Below the pieces are notes generated by a model. It did not search any database and was not told the DNA's origin. It saw only the letters and a list, made by a program, of their open reading frames with translations. The translations under genes and the position numbers were made by a program. This document shows positions 16,740 to 26,056 of a DNA stretch of 39,384 nt, piece by piece (within the stretch, counting starts at the first letter, position 1; every line of letters starts with the position of its first letter). The DNA is from Candidatus Kuenenia stuttgartensis (GTDB lineage Bacteria; Planctomycetota; Planctomycetia; Isosphaerales; Isosphaeraceae), in NCBI GenBank assembly GCA_945865635.1, contig CAMBEP010000046.1, positions 1 through 39,384 of the forward strand. The letters run 5' to 3'.

Positions 16740-16749
16740 CAGTCAAATC

Positions 16750-16780
16750 AAAAAACGGTTTGAGACGAAGCCCCAAACCG
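16750..16780 (-). terminator. intrinsic terminator of the phosphofructokinase gene
   Basis: On the minus strand CGGTTTGGGG-CTTCG-TCTCAAACCG (10-bp stem with two wobbles) followed by TTTTTT. It starts 37 bp past the stop at 16817. Confidence 0.85.
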
Positions 16781-16816
16781 CTTGAAGTTGTTATATCAGA
16801 GCGACTTGGCAGCAAA

Positions 16817-17848
16817 TCACCTGAAAAAGGCAGAGGCTTCGGAATAGTAGGTCAGATCCAAAGTCTTGGATGCGGCAACGCCAGCCTTAAGCGTGGTTTC
16901 GATAATCTTGGTGCCCGAAAGGGCCACCATGGTACCGAATCGCTTTTTAAGGACCAGCTCGCCCGCAGCCAGGCCCAGGCGGGTGGCCAGGACACGGTCG
17001 TAAGCGCTCGGCGAACCGCCGCGCTGAATGTGACCCAGAATGACGCTTCTGGTTTCGCGCTTCAGACGCTCTTCAATCAGTTCGGCAACACTCTGGCCAA
17101 TCCCGCCCAGGCGGACGTGACCAAAGGCGTCAGTCTCCGATGATGTCAGGACCTCCTGACGGTTAGGCATCTTGGCCCCTTCGGAAACGACCACGATGGC
17201 ATATTTCTTGCCGTCGTCAAGTCGCTTCTGGAGCACTTCACAACAATGGTTGATGTCGATCGGAACTTCGGGCACCATGATGTAATCCGCACCGACGGCG
17301 ATTCCTGAGAAACAGGCGATCCAGCCAGCCTGTCGGCCCATGGTCTCAACCACCATGATACGCCTGTGGCTGGCCGTCGTTGTGCGAAGCCGCTCGACGG
17401 AATCAACCACAATGTTCACAGCCGTGTCAAAGCCGAATGTGAAGTCCGTGACCGAAAGGTCGTTGTCAATCGTCTTGGGAACGCCGATCGTCGGCAAACC
17501 ATAGACATCGTGAAGCCGATACGCCACGCCCAGTGTGTCATCGCCACCAATGGCGACCAGAGCGTCGAGACCAAGTTCACGGAAATTCTTTTGGATGGCC
17601 GGAACATCGACTTCCGTGTTCTTGAACGGGTTGGTTCGCGATGAACCAAGTATTGTTCCGCCAATCCCAATGATTTCATCCGTTTCGCGGACGTGAAGTG
17701 GGCGAGTCAAGCCTTTGATCAGGCCACGCCAGCCTTCCATCAGGCCCACGCACTCGCCACCGGCATTGGTGACTTGCTGCACCACAGCCCGAATGACCGC
17801 GTTCAGACCTGGACAATCGCCACCACCTGTGAGCAATCCGACCTTCAT
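16817..17848 (-). CDS. pfp: 6-phosphofructokinase, pyrophosphate-dependent type by signature
   Basis: 343 residues from the ATG at 17848, where homology begins ([17 protein letters not shown]); the TTG further upstream is rejected. It phosphorylates fructose 6-phosphate. Two positions set the phosphoryl donor: GGDDT (Asp104) and PKTIDND (Lys125, aligned with E. coli Gly124). E. coli ATP enzymes have Gly at both places; Asp plus Lys is the pattern of PPi-dependent enzymes such as that of Amycolatopsis methanolica. So PPi use is likely, which would make the step reversible, but this is an inference from two residues. Its own terminator follows it, and it lies about 200 bp downstream of accC. 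Confidence 0.92.
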   Translation of the reverse strand: MKVGLLTGGGDCPGLNAVIRAVVQQVTNAGGECVGLMEGWRGLIKGLTRPLHVRETDEIIGIGGTILGSSRTNPFKNTEVDVPAIQKNFRELGLDALVAIGGDDTLGVAYRLHDVYGLPTIGVPKTIDNDLSVTDFTFGFDTAVNIVVDSVERLRTTTASHRRIMVVETMGRQAGWIACFSGIAVGADYIMVPEVPIDINHCCEVLQKRLDDGKKYAIVVVSEGAKMPNRQEVLTSSETDAFGHVRLGGIGQSVAELIEERLKRETRSVILGHIQRGGSPSAYDRVLATRLGLAAGELVLKKRFGTMVALSGTKIIETTLKAGVAASKTLDLTYYSEASAFFR

Positions 17849-18048
17849 GGATGAACCAAAGCTCCAAAGAATTTTCAGACCATCTGACAAACACTCGCCG
17901 GGAACCAGGCCCAGCGTTTTTCATCGGAGTATTTGCCTACAATAAAATAACGTATGGCGCACAGATTAGCCAGAGTCTACCGAACAATGGAAACGAAATC
18001 TAATTTCGAATTCCCTCAAAAACCCACCTGTGCGCCACTCAGAAGGAA

Positions 18049-19419
18049 TTATTTCAGGCGACGATCCTTGAACGTGGGCATGAATTCACGCTCCAGCCAG
18101 GTGGTGTCAAAATGGCCTGACCGGAAGGCTTCGTCCTCCATCAAAATCTGATGGAACGGAATGGTTGTGGCAATGCCCTCAAGCCGCAACTCCCTCAGAG
18201 CACGACTCATTCGGCTAATGGCCTCGTCGCGGGTGTCCGCATGGACCAAAAGTTTGCCAACCATCGAATCGTAATTCGTAGGCACCCGATAACCAGGAAC
18301 CGTGTGGCTGTCCCAACGCACACCAGGGCCGCCTGGCACAACCATATTGGAAATCACTCCAGGCGATGGCCGGAAATTCTCGTTCGGGTCCTCGCAGTTG
18401 ATTCGGCATTCAATGGCATGGCCATTGCGCTTGATGTCCGACTGCTTGAGCGTCAGTTTCTCGCCCGCGGCAATCCGGATCTGCCACTTGATCAAATCAA
18501 GCCCCGTCACAAGTTCTGTCACAGGGTGCTCGACCTGAATCCGTGCATTGACCTCAATAAAGAAGAATTCCTGAGTCTTCGGGTCATACAGGAATTCACA
18601 GGTCCCCGCATTGTGGTAATTGACGGTCTTGGCAAGCCTCACCGCCGATTCGCAAATCTTGAGCCGAACATTTTCCGGTACCACCGGGCTTGGTGATTCT
18701 TCCACCAATTTCTGGTGACGCCGCTGAACTGTGCAATCACGCTCCCAGCAATGCAACACATGGCCGTGCTGGTCTGCAAGCAGTTGGACCTCAATATGAC
18801 GGGGGTTATCCAGATATCGCTCCAGATAAACGCTGGAGTTGCGGAATGAGGCCTCGGCCTCGGCCTTCGCCGTGCGGTAGGCCGTCAGAAATCCGGCTTC
18901 ATCACGAACAACGCGCATCCCCTTGCCACCGCCACCCGCCGCCGCTTTGATCAGTACCGGAAAACCAATCTTCTTGGCCAGAGACTGAGCCTCGGCTTCG
19001 TCATCCACAGGCCCGTCGGAACCCGGAACGCAGGGCACCTTCGCCTTGGTGGCGACTATCTTGGCCTCGGTCTTGAGACCCATCCGGCGGATCGAGTCGT
19101 GCGAAGGGCCGATGAACTCAAACCCACAACTGCGACAGATTTCCGCAAATTCCGGATTCTCGCTGAGAAACCCGTAACCCGGATGGATCGCCTGCACATC
19201 GGCCACTTCCGCCGCCGCTATGATGCGCGGAATGTTCAGGTAGCTTTCCGCACTTGGGGCTCCACCAATGCAGATCGATCGATCTGCCAGGGCAAGATAA
19301 GCGGCTCCGCGGTCCGCTTCCGAATAGACAGCCACGGACTCTATCCCCATCTCTCGACAGGCACGAATGACTCGAAGTGCGATCTCGCCACGATTGGCAA
19401 TCAGAATCCGATTGAACAT
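18049..19419 (-). CDS. accC: acetyl-CoA carboxylase, biotin carboxylase subunit
   Basis: 456 residues, normal length. It carboxylates the biotin of AccB with ATP and bicarbonate. Features: [19 protein letters not shown], the glycine loop [58 protein letters not shown] and a C-terminal [18 protein letters not shown]. Transcribed after accB with a 57-bp gap. The accA/accD carboxyltransferase genes are not in the window. A short PFK gap downstream suggests separate transcription of the next gene. Confidence 0.97.
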   Translation of the reverse strand: MFNRILIANRGEIALRVIRACREMGIESVAVYSEADRGAAYLALADRSICIGGAPSAESYLNIPRIIAAAEVADVQAIHPGYGFLSENPEFAEICRSCGFEFIGPSHDSIRRMGLKTEAKIVATKAKVPCVPGSDGPVDDEAEAQSLAKKIGFPVLIKAAAGGGGKGMRVVRDEAGFLTAYRTAKAEAEASFRNSSVYLERYLDNPRHIEVQLLADQHGHVLHCWERDCTVQRRHQKLVEESPSPVVPENVRLKICESAVRLAKTVNYHNAGTCEFLYDPKTQEFFFIEVNARIQVEHPVTELVTGLDLIKWQIRIAAGEKLTLKQSDIKRNGHAIECRINCEDPNENFRPSPGVISNMVVPGGPGVRWDSHTVPGYRVPTNYDSMVGKLLVHADTRDEAISRMSRALRELRLEGIATTIPFHQILMEDEAFRSGHFDTTWLEREFMPTFKDRRLK

Positions 19420-19476
19420 CTCGAAAAGATCCGATGGTTGAGGCAGTGCGGAACGGTTCTTGGAACAGTCAGGCGA

Positions 19477-19959
19477 TCAGTTCTGTGTGATCCGGAACAG
19501 AGGCTGACCATACTCCACAGCCTGGCCATTCTTGACCACAACCTCCGCAATCGTTCCGGCCATTCCAGCCGGAATCTCTGTGAAAACTTTCATCGCCTCA
19601 ATAATGCAGACCGTCGATTCCTTGCGGATCGATGTGCCCACATTCGCTAATGCAGGCGTTTCCGGAGAAGTTGAAGTGTAAAACGTGCCCACCATTGGGC
19701 TTCGAATATAGACAGCTTCCACTTCCGGGGCTTTGGCCACTGCCACGGGGGCCAACGCAGGGGCTGCCACCGAGGGTTGCTCCTGAACCACCACAACATT
19801 TGATGCCGATTGGGATTGAAGCGAACCGCGACGAAGTCGGATCTTCTGCGCACCTTCACCCAAATCAATCGCCGACAGACCATATCGATGCATCAGCCGA
19901 ATCAACTTATGCAGCGTTTTCAGATCCGGGCCTTGTGCTTCGGGCAAACCGTCCGACAT
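19477..19959 (-). CDS. accB: acetyl-CoA carboxylase biotin carboxyl carrier protein
   Basis: 160 residues, typical length. The N-terminal ~45 residues are helical ([21 protein letters not shown]) and a Pro/Ala linker leads to the biotinyl domain: [15 protein letters not shown], then [17 protein letters not shown] with Lys124 as the biotin site. It carries carboxybiotin to the carboxyltransferase in malonyl-CoA synthesis. The ATG at 19959 is preceded by AGGGGGG. First gene of the accBC pair, with a 30-bp palindrome 33 bp upstream of its start that could be an operator. Confidence 0.96.
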   Translation of the reverse strand: MSDGLPEAQGPDLKTLHKLIRLMHRYGLSAIDLGEGAQKIRLRRGSLQSQSASNVVVVQEQPSVAAPALAPVAVAKAPEVEAVYIRSPMVGTFYTSTSPETPALANVGTSIRKESTVCIIEAMKVFTEIPAGMAGTIAEVVVKNGQAVEYGQPLFRITQN

Positions 19960-19992
19960 AGATCAACCCCCCTGAGAAACAGGATTCAAAAC

Positions 19993-20022
19993 GTTAATGA
20001 CACAACAGTTGTCATCATTAAC
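19993..20022 (-). promoter_or_regulatory. 30-bp palindrome upstream of accBC
   Basis: Arms GTTAATGA and TCATTAAC (8 bp, perfect) enclose a second pair ACAAC-A-GTTGT, with a one-base bulge between. It ends 33 bp before the accB ATG. It is AT-rich with no T-run, so an operator or leader hairpin is more likely than a terminator. Confidence 0.5.
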
Positions 20023-20067
20023 ACCGATCTGGCGACCAACCTTCGTGCGGATACACGACAAAGCTGG

Positions 20068-20089
20068 CCGGCTCGGGCAATCGAGCCGG
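20068..20089 (-). terminator. hairpin after the TPM-domain gene, possible terminator
   Basis: Perfect 8-bp stem CCGGCTCG / CGAGCCGG with a 6-nt loop, about 70 bp past the TPM gene stop. On the minus strand it is followed by CCAGCTTTG, not a clear T-run, so termination is uncertain. Confidence 0.45.
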
Positions 20090-20161
20090 TTATTCCCTAA
20101 TTACCTAACAGAATTCGGCATTTTCGGCAATGTCAAATTGCGAAAAGTTGGAATTATTTGA

Positions 20162-21247
20162 TCACCAATCCCCACCACCTGAATCCCCGCCACCCGAATC
20201 GCTGCCCGACCAGTCGCCGCCACCGGAATCGCCACCCGACCAGCCGCCACTGCTACTGGAGTCGTCCTGACGGCCCCAGTCGCCTCCATCATCGGCTCCC
20301 GACCACTGACCCGATTCTGTCGACTGGCTCTCGCCTGATCCACCTGAGAAACCCCCGCCCGATTCCGAGCCCTGGCCCAAACCAGCGTGATTCTGATCAT
20401 GACCGTGACCGCTCAGCTTGTCATAAGCCCAATTGCCTAAAACGGCTCCGCCCAAACCACCCAGCATCCCTGAAAAGAAGCCGCCCCCGCCGCCTCCACC
20501 ATATCCCGGACCACCGCCATAGCCACCGCCATAGCCCTGCCCACGACCCATGCCCGGACCACCACCACCACCACCACTATAAGAGCCGCCGCCGCCCATG
20601 AGGCCCCGGACAATACGCACCAAAATGAAAAGACCCAGACCCAGCATGAGTATCGTTATGATGCCGATTCCGCCCTGGGCCTGACGGACTGGTAAGGCCT
20701 GGTTTTGGACAGCGTTGTTTTGACGAACCCCCGGGGCCGGCCTGGCGGGAATTGAAGCTTCCCCGATCGGGAATCGTTCGGCAAGGATAACAAGTTTTGC
20801 CACGCCTTGCTTGAGCCCGGCGTCCCAGTCGGTTTTTTTGAATTCGTCGCTGATCGCCTTCCGGACCTGGTCGCGGTCGTCGTTGGTAATTCTGCCCTTG
20901 AAGCTGTTGGACCAAAGCATTTCGATCTTTCGATCGTCTTTCAGAATCAATAGATAGAGCCCATCACCCGCATTGGACTTGGCAAGATTGATGGCGAGCT
21001 TATCAGGCGCCTGGCCTTCAGCCGACTTGCGAGTCTGGATTGTGATCGGCAATTTCGATTTGGTTTTGACCTTGAAAAGGGCGTCTTCAGCATCCTTTAT
21101 GGCCGACGGGCTGAAGATTGCCGCCTCGTCGATGATTCTTGAATCCGCAGCTCCAGCCGGCCGAAGGCTCGTCCATGGGAGGAGCAGAAGGCCAGCAAAA
21201 GCCATCCAGTGGCGGATATTGTGATGGTCGCACGATTTTTTGAACAT
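20162..21247 (-). CDS. TPM-domain exported membrane protein with a Gly/Ser-rich tail
   Basis: 361 residues from the ATG at 21247 (AAAAGG 10 bp upstream; the TTG at 21256 is less likely). A signal peptide with LLLLPWTSLRPAGAA is followed by a TPM domain: RIIDEAAIFSPSAIKDAEDAL, GDGLYLLILKDDRKIEMLWS and a helix-rich end. The TPM fold is found in YgcG-like membrane proteins and in a thylakoid lumen phosphatase. A membrane helix (IGIITILMLGLGLFILVRIV) comes next and the last ~150 residues are low-complexity Gly, Ser, Asp and Trp (for example SGGGDW repeats). Function is unknown; a role at the cell surface is inferred. Repeats in this tail make the length likely to vary between strains. Confidence 0.85.
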   Translation of the reverse strand: MFKKSCDHHNIRHWMAFAGLLLLPWTSLRPAGAADSRIIDEAAIFSPSAIKDAEDALFKVKTKSKLPITIQTRKSAEGQAPDKLAINLAKSNAGDGLYLLILKDDRKIEMLWSNSFKGRITNDDRDQVRKAISDEFKKTDWDAGLKQGVAKLVILAERFPIGEASIPARPAPGVRQNNAVQNQALPVRQAQGGIGIITILMLGLGLFILVRIVRGLMGGGGSYSGGGGGGPGMGRGQGYGGGYGGGPGYGGGGGGGFFSGMLGGLGGAVLGNWAYDKLSGHGHDQNHAGLGQGSESGGGFSGGSGESQSTESGQWSGADDGGDWGRQDDSSSSGGWSGGDSGGGDWSGSDSGGGDSGGGDW

Positions 21248-21505
21248 GATTTTCAAGCCTTTTGAATACTTGGAATGAGAGCAGATATCAAACCATCGGG
21301 TTTGGAAACTCAGGAGGTATCACTCTGCAAACGATTGTTCGCTAATACGACAGGTTTGTTAAGTCTATCGCTGGGGAAAAGATAAAAATACCGAACTTGT
21401 CCGAGACGCACAGGGGGCCAGTAGGAATTGGATCTGGAAATCTCAGGAGCGACACAAGCCAGATTGGCGTTCTGGATGAAAGGCATGACGGCCTGGGGTG
21501 GTGTC

Positions 21506-23026
21506 TCAGGACTTGGCTTTTTCGGTCTCTTTCTTGGTCTCGGCTTCGTTTTTGGAAGCCACAGCGCGGCCGCTTGCCTTGAGGAGACGCTCGGATTCCG
21601 CCCGGTGCAGGTCGGATTTGGGTTTGTCGCCCACCTTCTCGTAAGCCACGCTCAGTGCCATGTGAAGGGCTTGACCATTTGCAGAGTTGGTCACGCAGGT
21701 TTCCAGATCTGCGATGGATTCAGGATATTTTTCCATCTTCAAATAGATCAGGCCGCGGTTCTCGCGAATGCTTGCTTTGGTCGGGTCGATGTCGAGCATG
21801 ACAGTCAGAAGGTCTGTGCCCAGAGTGGATTTGGAATCGCTCCTCATCTCGCCGATGGTGGTCAGATTGTTAAGCAAAATATAGAGATCAGGAGCTTTTT
21901 TCAGAGCGGACTCCAAAGATTTTCTGGCCTCGGCCTTTTTGCCCTGCTTGAGTTCCTGCAAGCCCGACATAGAGTCGAGCACAGAAAGATTGGCACCCAG
22001 GACACGAAGTTTAAGCACCTGGTTCGGGTCGTTGCCAAGGTCTTCAATGGCAAGTTTCCAGAACTCGTTGAGCAGCATGGGGTGGGTCGGGTCGAACGAA
22101 AGCCCTTGAACCAGCAGATTGAGGCGCTGGTTCAAGTCCTCAATCTTGGTGCCGAGGGAATCGGCCCAGCGTGCCAGAACAACGCACATGGCCCGTCTCA
22201 GCCGATTGGATGGATCGCCAATGGTAATGCCCGTCTGAAGCATTCCAGCGGCTTCCTGAAACTGATTCAGCAGGAGGTCGGCGTCCGCCAGTTTCAGTCT
22301 GGTGTCAACATTTTCGAAATTCTGGTCAAGCTCCACTTTAAGTCGGGTCTTGGCCGAATTGAGTAGCTGCTTGGCCTCAGCATCCCGCTTGAGACTTATC
22401 AGAATCTGACCCATGGGAAGGCCCATGGAGGCGTCGCGATCGAGAATCAGGCCGTAGGTTTTGAGAGCATCTTCAGGCTGCTTGCGAGCCATCTGAAGCC
22501 TGGCCTGAAGACGCAGGTAACTGGGGTCATCGGGTTTCTGTACGAGCAGCGACCGGATGTGCCGCTCGGCTTGATCCAATGTTTCGGGCGACGGATTCTG
22601 TTGAGAGAGAAGAACTTCGGCCAGATTCACGTGGGCCGGGGCATAGCCTGCCTTGTCGGGTAATGTCAGGCGCTGCAAGAGGCGAAACGCGCGATCGGCA
22701 TCGCCCGCCCGCTCGCTGATGATCGCCAGTTGATAAAGATATTCAGGCTTGGGGTTATCGCCCGAAATCTGGATCAGATTTTCCAGACAGTTCTGAGCTC
22801 GCACCAAGTTGTTCGAACTCAGGGCCCTGTAGGTTTCCAGCTCATATTGCGAGCGTCTGTTGACTTCGTCAGGAATGACGATCAGGGCCAGGCCGACAAG
22901 AAAAATGATGCCCAAAAAGGCCACGGAAGGGGCCATCATGATCCAGGCCTTGGAGAAGAAAACCTTTCGGTTTGATCTTCGTCCACGAACTTTCCCACTG
23001 CGTTTGGAATTGATTGCGGTCGACAT
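21506..23026 (-). CDS. TPR-repeat membrane-anchored protein
   Basis: 506 residues. A basic N-terminus (SKRSGKVRGRRSNRK) precedes one membrane helix (MMAPSVAFLGIIFLVGLALIVI) and a long array of tetratricopeptide repeats: YLYQLAIISERAGDADRAFRLL, APAHVNLAEVLL, ILISLKRDAEAKQLL, AKASIRENRGLIYLKMEKYPES and ALSVAYEKVGDKPKSDL. The C-terminus is charged (KNEAETKKETEKAKS). TPR proteins scaffold other proteins; no partner is indicated. It lies on the other strand from the lone cobalamin gene, with divergent promoter candidates between them. Confidence 0.85.
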   Translation of the reverse strand: MSTAINSKRSGKVRGRRSNRKVFFSKAWIMMAPSVAFLGIIFLVGLALIVIPDEVNRRSQYELETYRALSSNNLVRAQNCLENLIQISGDNPKPEYLYQLAIISERAGDADRAFRLLQRLTLPDKAGYAPAHVNLAEVLLSQQNPSPETLDQAERHIRSLLVQKPDDPSYLRLQARLQMARKQPEDALKTYGLILDRDASMGLPMGQILISLKRDAEAKQLLNSAKTRLKVELDQNFENVDTRLKLADADLLLNQFQEAAGMLQTGITIGDPSNRLRRAMCVVLARWADSLGTKIEDLNQRLNLLVQGLSFDPTHPMLLNEFWKLAIEDLGNDPNQVLKLRVLGANLSVLDSMSGLQELKQGKKAEARKSLESALKKAPDLYILLNNLTTIGEMRSDSKSTLGTDLLTVMLDIDPTKASIRENRGLIYLKMEKYPESIADLETCVTNSANGQALHMALSVAYEKVGDKPKSDLHRAESERLLKASGRAVASKNEAETKKETEKAKS

Positions 23027-23066
23027 ATCAAAAGTAACCGGATGTAGGTTCGATGTTTTTACAGGT

Positions 23067-23094
23067 TCGACAGGAATCCGTATACTGGTATGAT
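23067..23094 (+). promoter_or_regulatory. putative promoter of the cobL gene
   Basis: TCGACA (23067-23072), 16-bp spacer, TATGAT (23089-23094): both boxes 5/6. It lies inside the open frame upstream of the chosen start, which supports the ATG at 23251. The leader would be about 150 nt. On the minus strand TTACAA-N18-TATACG may serve the TPR gene (4/6 and 4/6). Confidence 0.5.
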
Positions 23095-23250
23095 AGAGTG
23101 AATTGTAAGATGATACAAGTGCGATTACAAGTAGAGCGGTTTGCGAATTGGTCAGATGTAGGGCAAACCGTTGCGGGGCACTCCAGAAAAAGCGGCTTCC
23201 AGAAATTCAGGGCGACGAATCTTCCGGCCATTAAAGGTGTTATCAGAACC

Positions 23251-24504
23251 ATGTCACGCTTGAGCATCGTAGGGATTGGCGACGACGGGCTAGTCGGTCT
23301 GACGGACCAGGCCCGGCGAATTTTGTCCGGGGCAGATCTGGTGATAGGCACGGCCAATGCGATGTCGCTTCTGGTCGACCTGCCGGCCCGCAAATCGACA
23401 CTTGCCGCAGATATGAACGAGGCCCTGGCACAGCTCAAAGACGTGATTAAGGCTCATGCCAGGCCAGTGCTTGTGTCAGAAGGCGATCCACTTTTTTTCG
23501 GTGTGACCCGTTATTTTTGCGATCGTCTGGGCAAGGAACTGTTTGAGATCTATCCGCATGTGAGCAGCATGCAACTGGCCTTTGCCCGGGTCAAGGAGAG
23601 CTGGGACGACGCCTATTTGACAAGCATGGGCGGGCGGGCGCTGGAGCCGACTCTGGACCGGATCCGGACCGCCGAAAAGGTCGGGATCTTTCCCAGCGAA
23701 GAGATGCCACCCAAACGACTTGCGCGTGAAATGCTGTCGCGCGGGATCGACTATTTCCGGGTCTATATCTGCGAGAATCTGGGGTCGCCGGATGAGCGTG
23801 TGACGCAGGCCCAGTTGTCGGAACTGGCCCGGATGGACTTTCATCCGCTAAATGTGATGATCCTGATCCGAAACCTGAACCAGCCGTCCCGGCTCAAGGG
23901 AATCGGTCGCAAGCGGTTGTTTGGCAACCCCGACGAAGCTTTTACGCAATCCCAGCCCAAGGCAGAACTTGTCACGCGCACCGAGGTGCGGGCCATTGCC
24001 CTGAGCTATCTTGACCTTCGCCCTGACAGCATCGTCTGGGATGTGGGTGCGGGGAGTGGTGCGGTGACGATTGAATCGGCACAACTGGCTTACCGTGGAA
24101 CGGTTTACGCGATCGAGCCCGAGGCTGCGGATATTGGTTTGATCCTGAGCAATTGCGAAAACTTTGGGGTGGCCAATGTGCGGACGATTCTGGGGCGTGC
24201 ACCGGAGATCATCAAGGAGCTGCCGGACCCGGACGCCGTCTTCGTGGGCGGCACAGGCCGGCGTGTAGATCATGTTCTGACAGCGGTTTACGAACGACTG
24301 ACGCCAGGTGGTCGGATGGTGGTCAATGTGGTCACGATTGATGGTCTGGCGACGGCCCATGAGACGCTTCAGCGGTTGGCGGGCGATGTTCAGCTCTGGA
24401 ACATTTCGATTGCCCGGGGCATCAACCAGATGGATCGGGTCCGGTTTGAGGCCGCCACGCCGAGCTTTCTGCTGGCCGTCACAAAACCGGATGACGTGAC
24501 TTGA
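23251..24504 (+). CDS. cobL: precorrin-6Y C5,15-methyltransferase (decarboxylating), CbiE-CbiT fusion
   Basis: 417 residues. It methylates C5 and C15 of the corrin ring and removes the C12 acetate. The CbiE half (about 1-205) has SRLSIVGIGDDGLVGLTDQA, VLVSEGDPLFFGVTRYF and YPHVSSMQLAFAR. The CbiT half (about 235-410) has the SAM-binding WDVGAGSGAVTIESAQL and DAVFVGGTGR. The ATG at 23251 is chosen because the family begins with this IVGIGxxG stretch; the frame is open back to 23053 but that part has no homology I recognise and contains the predicted promoter. No other corrin gene or cobalamin riboswitch is in the window, so the rest of the pathway must be elsewhere. Confidence 0.94.
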   Translation: MSRLSIVGIGDDGLVGLTDQARRILSGADLVIGTANAMSLLVDLPARKSTLAADMNEALAQLKDVIKAHARPVLVSEGDPLFFGVTRYFCDRLGKELFEIYPHVSSMQLAFARVKESWDDAYLTSMGGRALEPTLDRIRTAEKVGIFPSEEMPPKRLAREMLSRGIDYFRVYICENLGSPDERVTQAQLSELARMDFHPLNVMILIRNLNQPSRLKGIGRKRLFGNPDEAFTQSQPKAELVTRTEVRAIALSYLDLRPDSIVWDVGAGSGAVTIESAQLAYRGTVYAIEPEAADIGLILSNCENFGVANVRTILGRAPEIIKELPDPDAVFVGGTGRRVDHVLTAVYERLTPGGRMVVNVVTIDGLATAHETLQRLAGDVQLWNISIARGINQMDRVRFEAATPSFLLAVTKPDDVT

Positions 24505-24571
24505 TTTTCCAGAACTTCTCTGCGAAAATCAATATGTAAAAATTCCAGGTTTCGTTGTGAATTCTGGAATT
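24501..24571 (+). terminator. two AT-rich hairpins after cobL, weak terminator
   Basis: TTGATTTTC pairs with GAAAATCAA (24501-24509 / 24524-24532; the stop codon is inside the left arm). AATTCCAG pairs with CTGGAATT (24541-24548 / 24564-24571). No T-run follows either, so termination is only a possibility. Confidence 0.3.
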
Positions 24572-24574
24572 CGC

Positions 24575-24613
24575 TTGACAAATGGCCTCCAACATTGTTA
24601 AACATGATGTTGG
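24575..24613 (+). promoter_or_regulatory. putative promoter of the exported-protein cluster with overlapping palindrome
   Basis: TTGACA (24575-24580, perfect), 17-bp spacer, TTAAAC (24598-24603, weak). A 25-bp palindrome with arms CCAACAT / ATGTTGG (24589-24595 / 24607-24613) covers the -10 box. The start at 24749 leaves a ~135-nt leader. Confidence 0.45.
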
Positions 24614-24748
24614 TTCACGAGAATCAAACCAAGTGGTTCTTGTTCAGCCAGTCAAATAGGATTGTCAATCAATTTCGTCTTGGAAGTGTCAGCGGAATTG
24701 ATTGGTCTATCGGGTTCGAGCACTTTTGATTTGGGGGGCGATTAGCGC

Positions 24749-26056
24749 ATGCGTAACGATTCAATCATGAGGTCACACAGGCGGAATTTTCTGACTGTTG
24801 GCGCTCTGGGTGGTTTGGGTTTGACCCTTGGCGATTTTCTTAAGTTGAAGGCACGCGCTGATCTTAAGGAATATGCCAAATTTCCTGCCACTGCAGAATC
24901 TGTGATCCACATATTTCTGCCTGGCGGCATCGCCCATCAGGAAACTTTTGATCCAAAGCCGTTTGCACCGGTGGAATACCGTGGTGAACTGGGCACGATC
25001 AATACCAGGATCGAAGGCGAAAAGTTCTGCGAAACGCTGCCCAAGACGGCACAGATTGCCAACAAGCTGACGGTCATCCGAAGCATGACGCACGGCGAAG
25101 CGGCCCACGAACGCGGCACGCACAACATGTTTACAGGGTATCGACCAAGCCCGGCTCTGGTTTACCCGAGCATGGGTTCGATCGTCAGCCATGAATACGG
25201 CCCACGTAACAATCTCCCACCTTATGTCTGCATTCCGTCCATGCCGACAAATTTTGCGGGCACAGGCTATCTCTCCAGCTCATTTTCGCCATTTTCACTG
25301 GGTGCGGATCCAGCGGACGGAAACTTTCGGGTTCAGGACCTGAATCTTCCGACAGGAGTGGACGAGAAAAAATTCAACACACGTCGCAGTGTGCTGGATA
25401 CGGTCAACGATCACTTCGCCCAGAAGGAAAAGGCCGATAATCTCAAGGCGATGGACACCTTCTACGATCGGGCCTACAGCCTGATTTCCTCCAAGCCGGC
25501 ACGAGATGCGTTTGACATCAACGCCGAGCCGGCCAAATTGCGCGACGAATATGGCCGCAACCAGGCGGGCCAGCGCATGCTGATGGCCCGTCGTCTGGTT
25601 CAGGCGGGTGTACGTTTTGTGACCCTCTCCTACGGTGGATGGGACATGCACACTGGGATCGCCGGCGGTATGCGTGGCTCGATGCCTGCCTTTGATCAGG
25701 CCTATGCGGCCTTGATCAGCGACCTGGACCGATCTGGCCTGTTGAAGAAGACACTGGTCATGGTCTCTTCCGAGTTTGGCCGGACACCGAAGATCAATAA
25801 GGACGGTGGCCGTGACCACTGGCCGAAGGTTTTCTCTGTGGTTTTGGCCGGCGGCGGGATCAAGCCTGGCTCTGTTTTTGGAGCTTCGGATTCGACGGCC
25901 ACAGAGCCAGAGCGCGACGCCATCGGACCAGAGGATTTGGCCACAACCATCTACCATGCTTTGGGCATCGTTGCCGACAAGGAACTCATGGCACCTGGTA
26001 ACCGGCCGATTGAAATCGTTGACGGCGGCAAGGTTCGTAAAGAACTGCTTGGCTGA
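24749..26056 (+). CDS. DUF1501 domain-containing exported protein
   Basis: 435 residues. A Tat-type leader, SHRRNFLTVGALGGLGLTL, is seen at the N-terminus; an internal ATG (24767) right before it may be the true start, but GGGGGGCG sits 10 bp before 24749. DUF1501 features: VIHIFLPGGIAHQETFDPK, HERGTHNMFTGYRPSP, LVQAGVRFVTLSYGGWDMH, TLVMVSSEFGRTPKI, RDHWPKVFSVVLAGGG and DLATTIYHALGI. First gene of a four-gene plus-strand run with the PPC, DUF1549/DUF1553 and cytochrome/WD40 genes. The 369-bp gap after it argues against one uninterrupted transcript. Confidence 0.92.
   Translation: MRNDSIMRSHRRNFLTVGALGGLGLTLGDFLKLKARADLKEYAKFPATAESVIHIFLPGGIAHQETFDPKPFAPVEYRGELGTINTRIEGEKFCETLPKTAQIANKLTVIRSMTHGEAAHERGTHNMFTGYRPSPALVYPSMGSIVSHEYGPRNNLPPYVCIPSMPTNFAGTGYLSSSFSPFSLGADPADGNFRVQDLNLPTGVDEKKFNTRRSVLDTVNDHFAQKEKADNLKAMDTFYDRAYSLISSKPARDAFDINAEPAKLRDEYGRNQAGQRMLMARRLVQAGVRFVTLSYGGWDMHTGIAGGMRGSMPAFDQAYAALISDLDRSGLLKKTLVMVSSEFGRTPKINKDGGRDHWPKVFSVVLAGGGIKPGSVFGASDSTATEPERDAIGPEDLATTIYHALGIVADKELMAPGNRPIEIVDGGKVRKELLG

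Noticed and set aside
17849..17890. TTG start for the phosphofructokinase at 17890
   Set aside because: The family begins at [14 protein letters not shown]; the extension has no ribosome site.
20158..20601. Plus-strand His/Arg/Pro-rich frame
   Set aside because: It is the reverse of the Gly-rich tail of the TPM gene.
23053..23250. Longer N-terminus for the cobL gene
   Set aside because: Family similarity begins at 23251, and this stretch contains the best promoter candidate.
23095..23250. Cobalamin riboswitch before cobL
   Set aside because: I could not find the B12-box or the expected paired regions in the leader.
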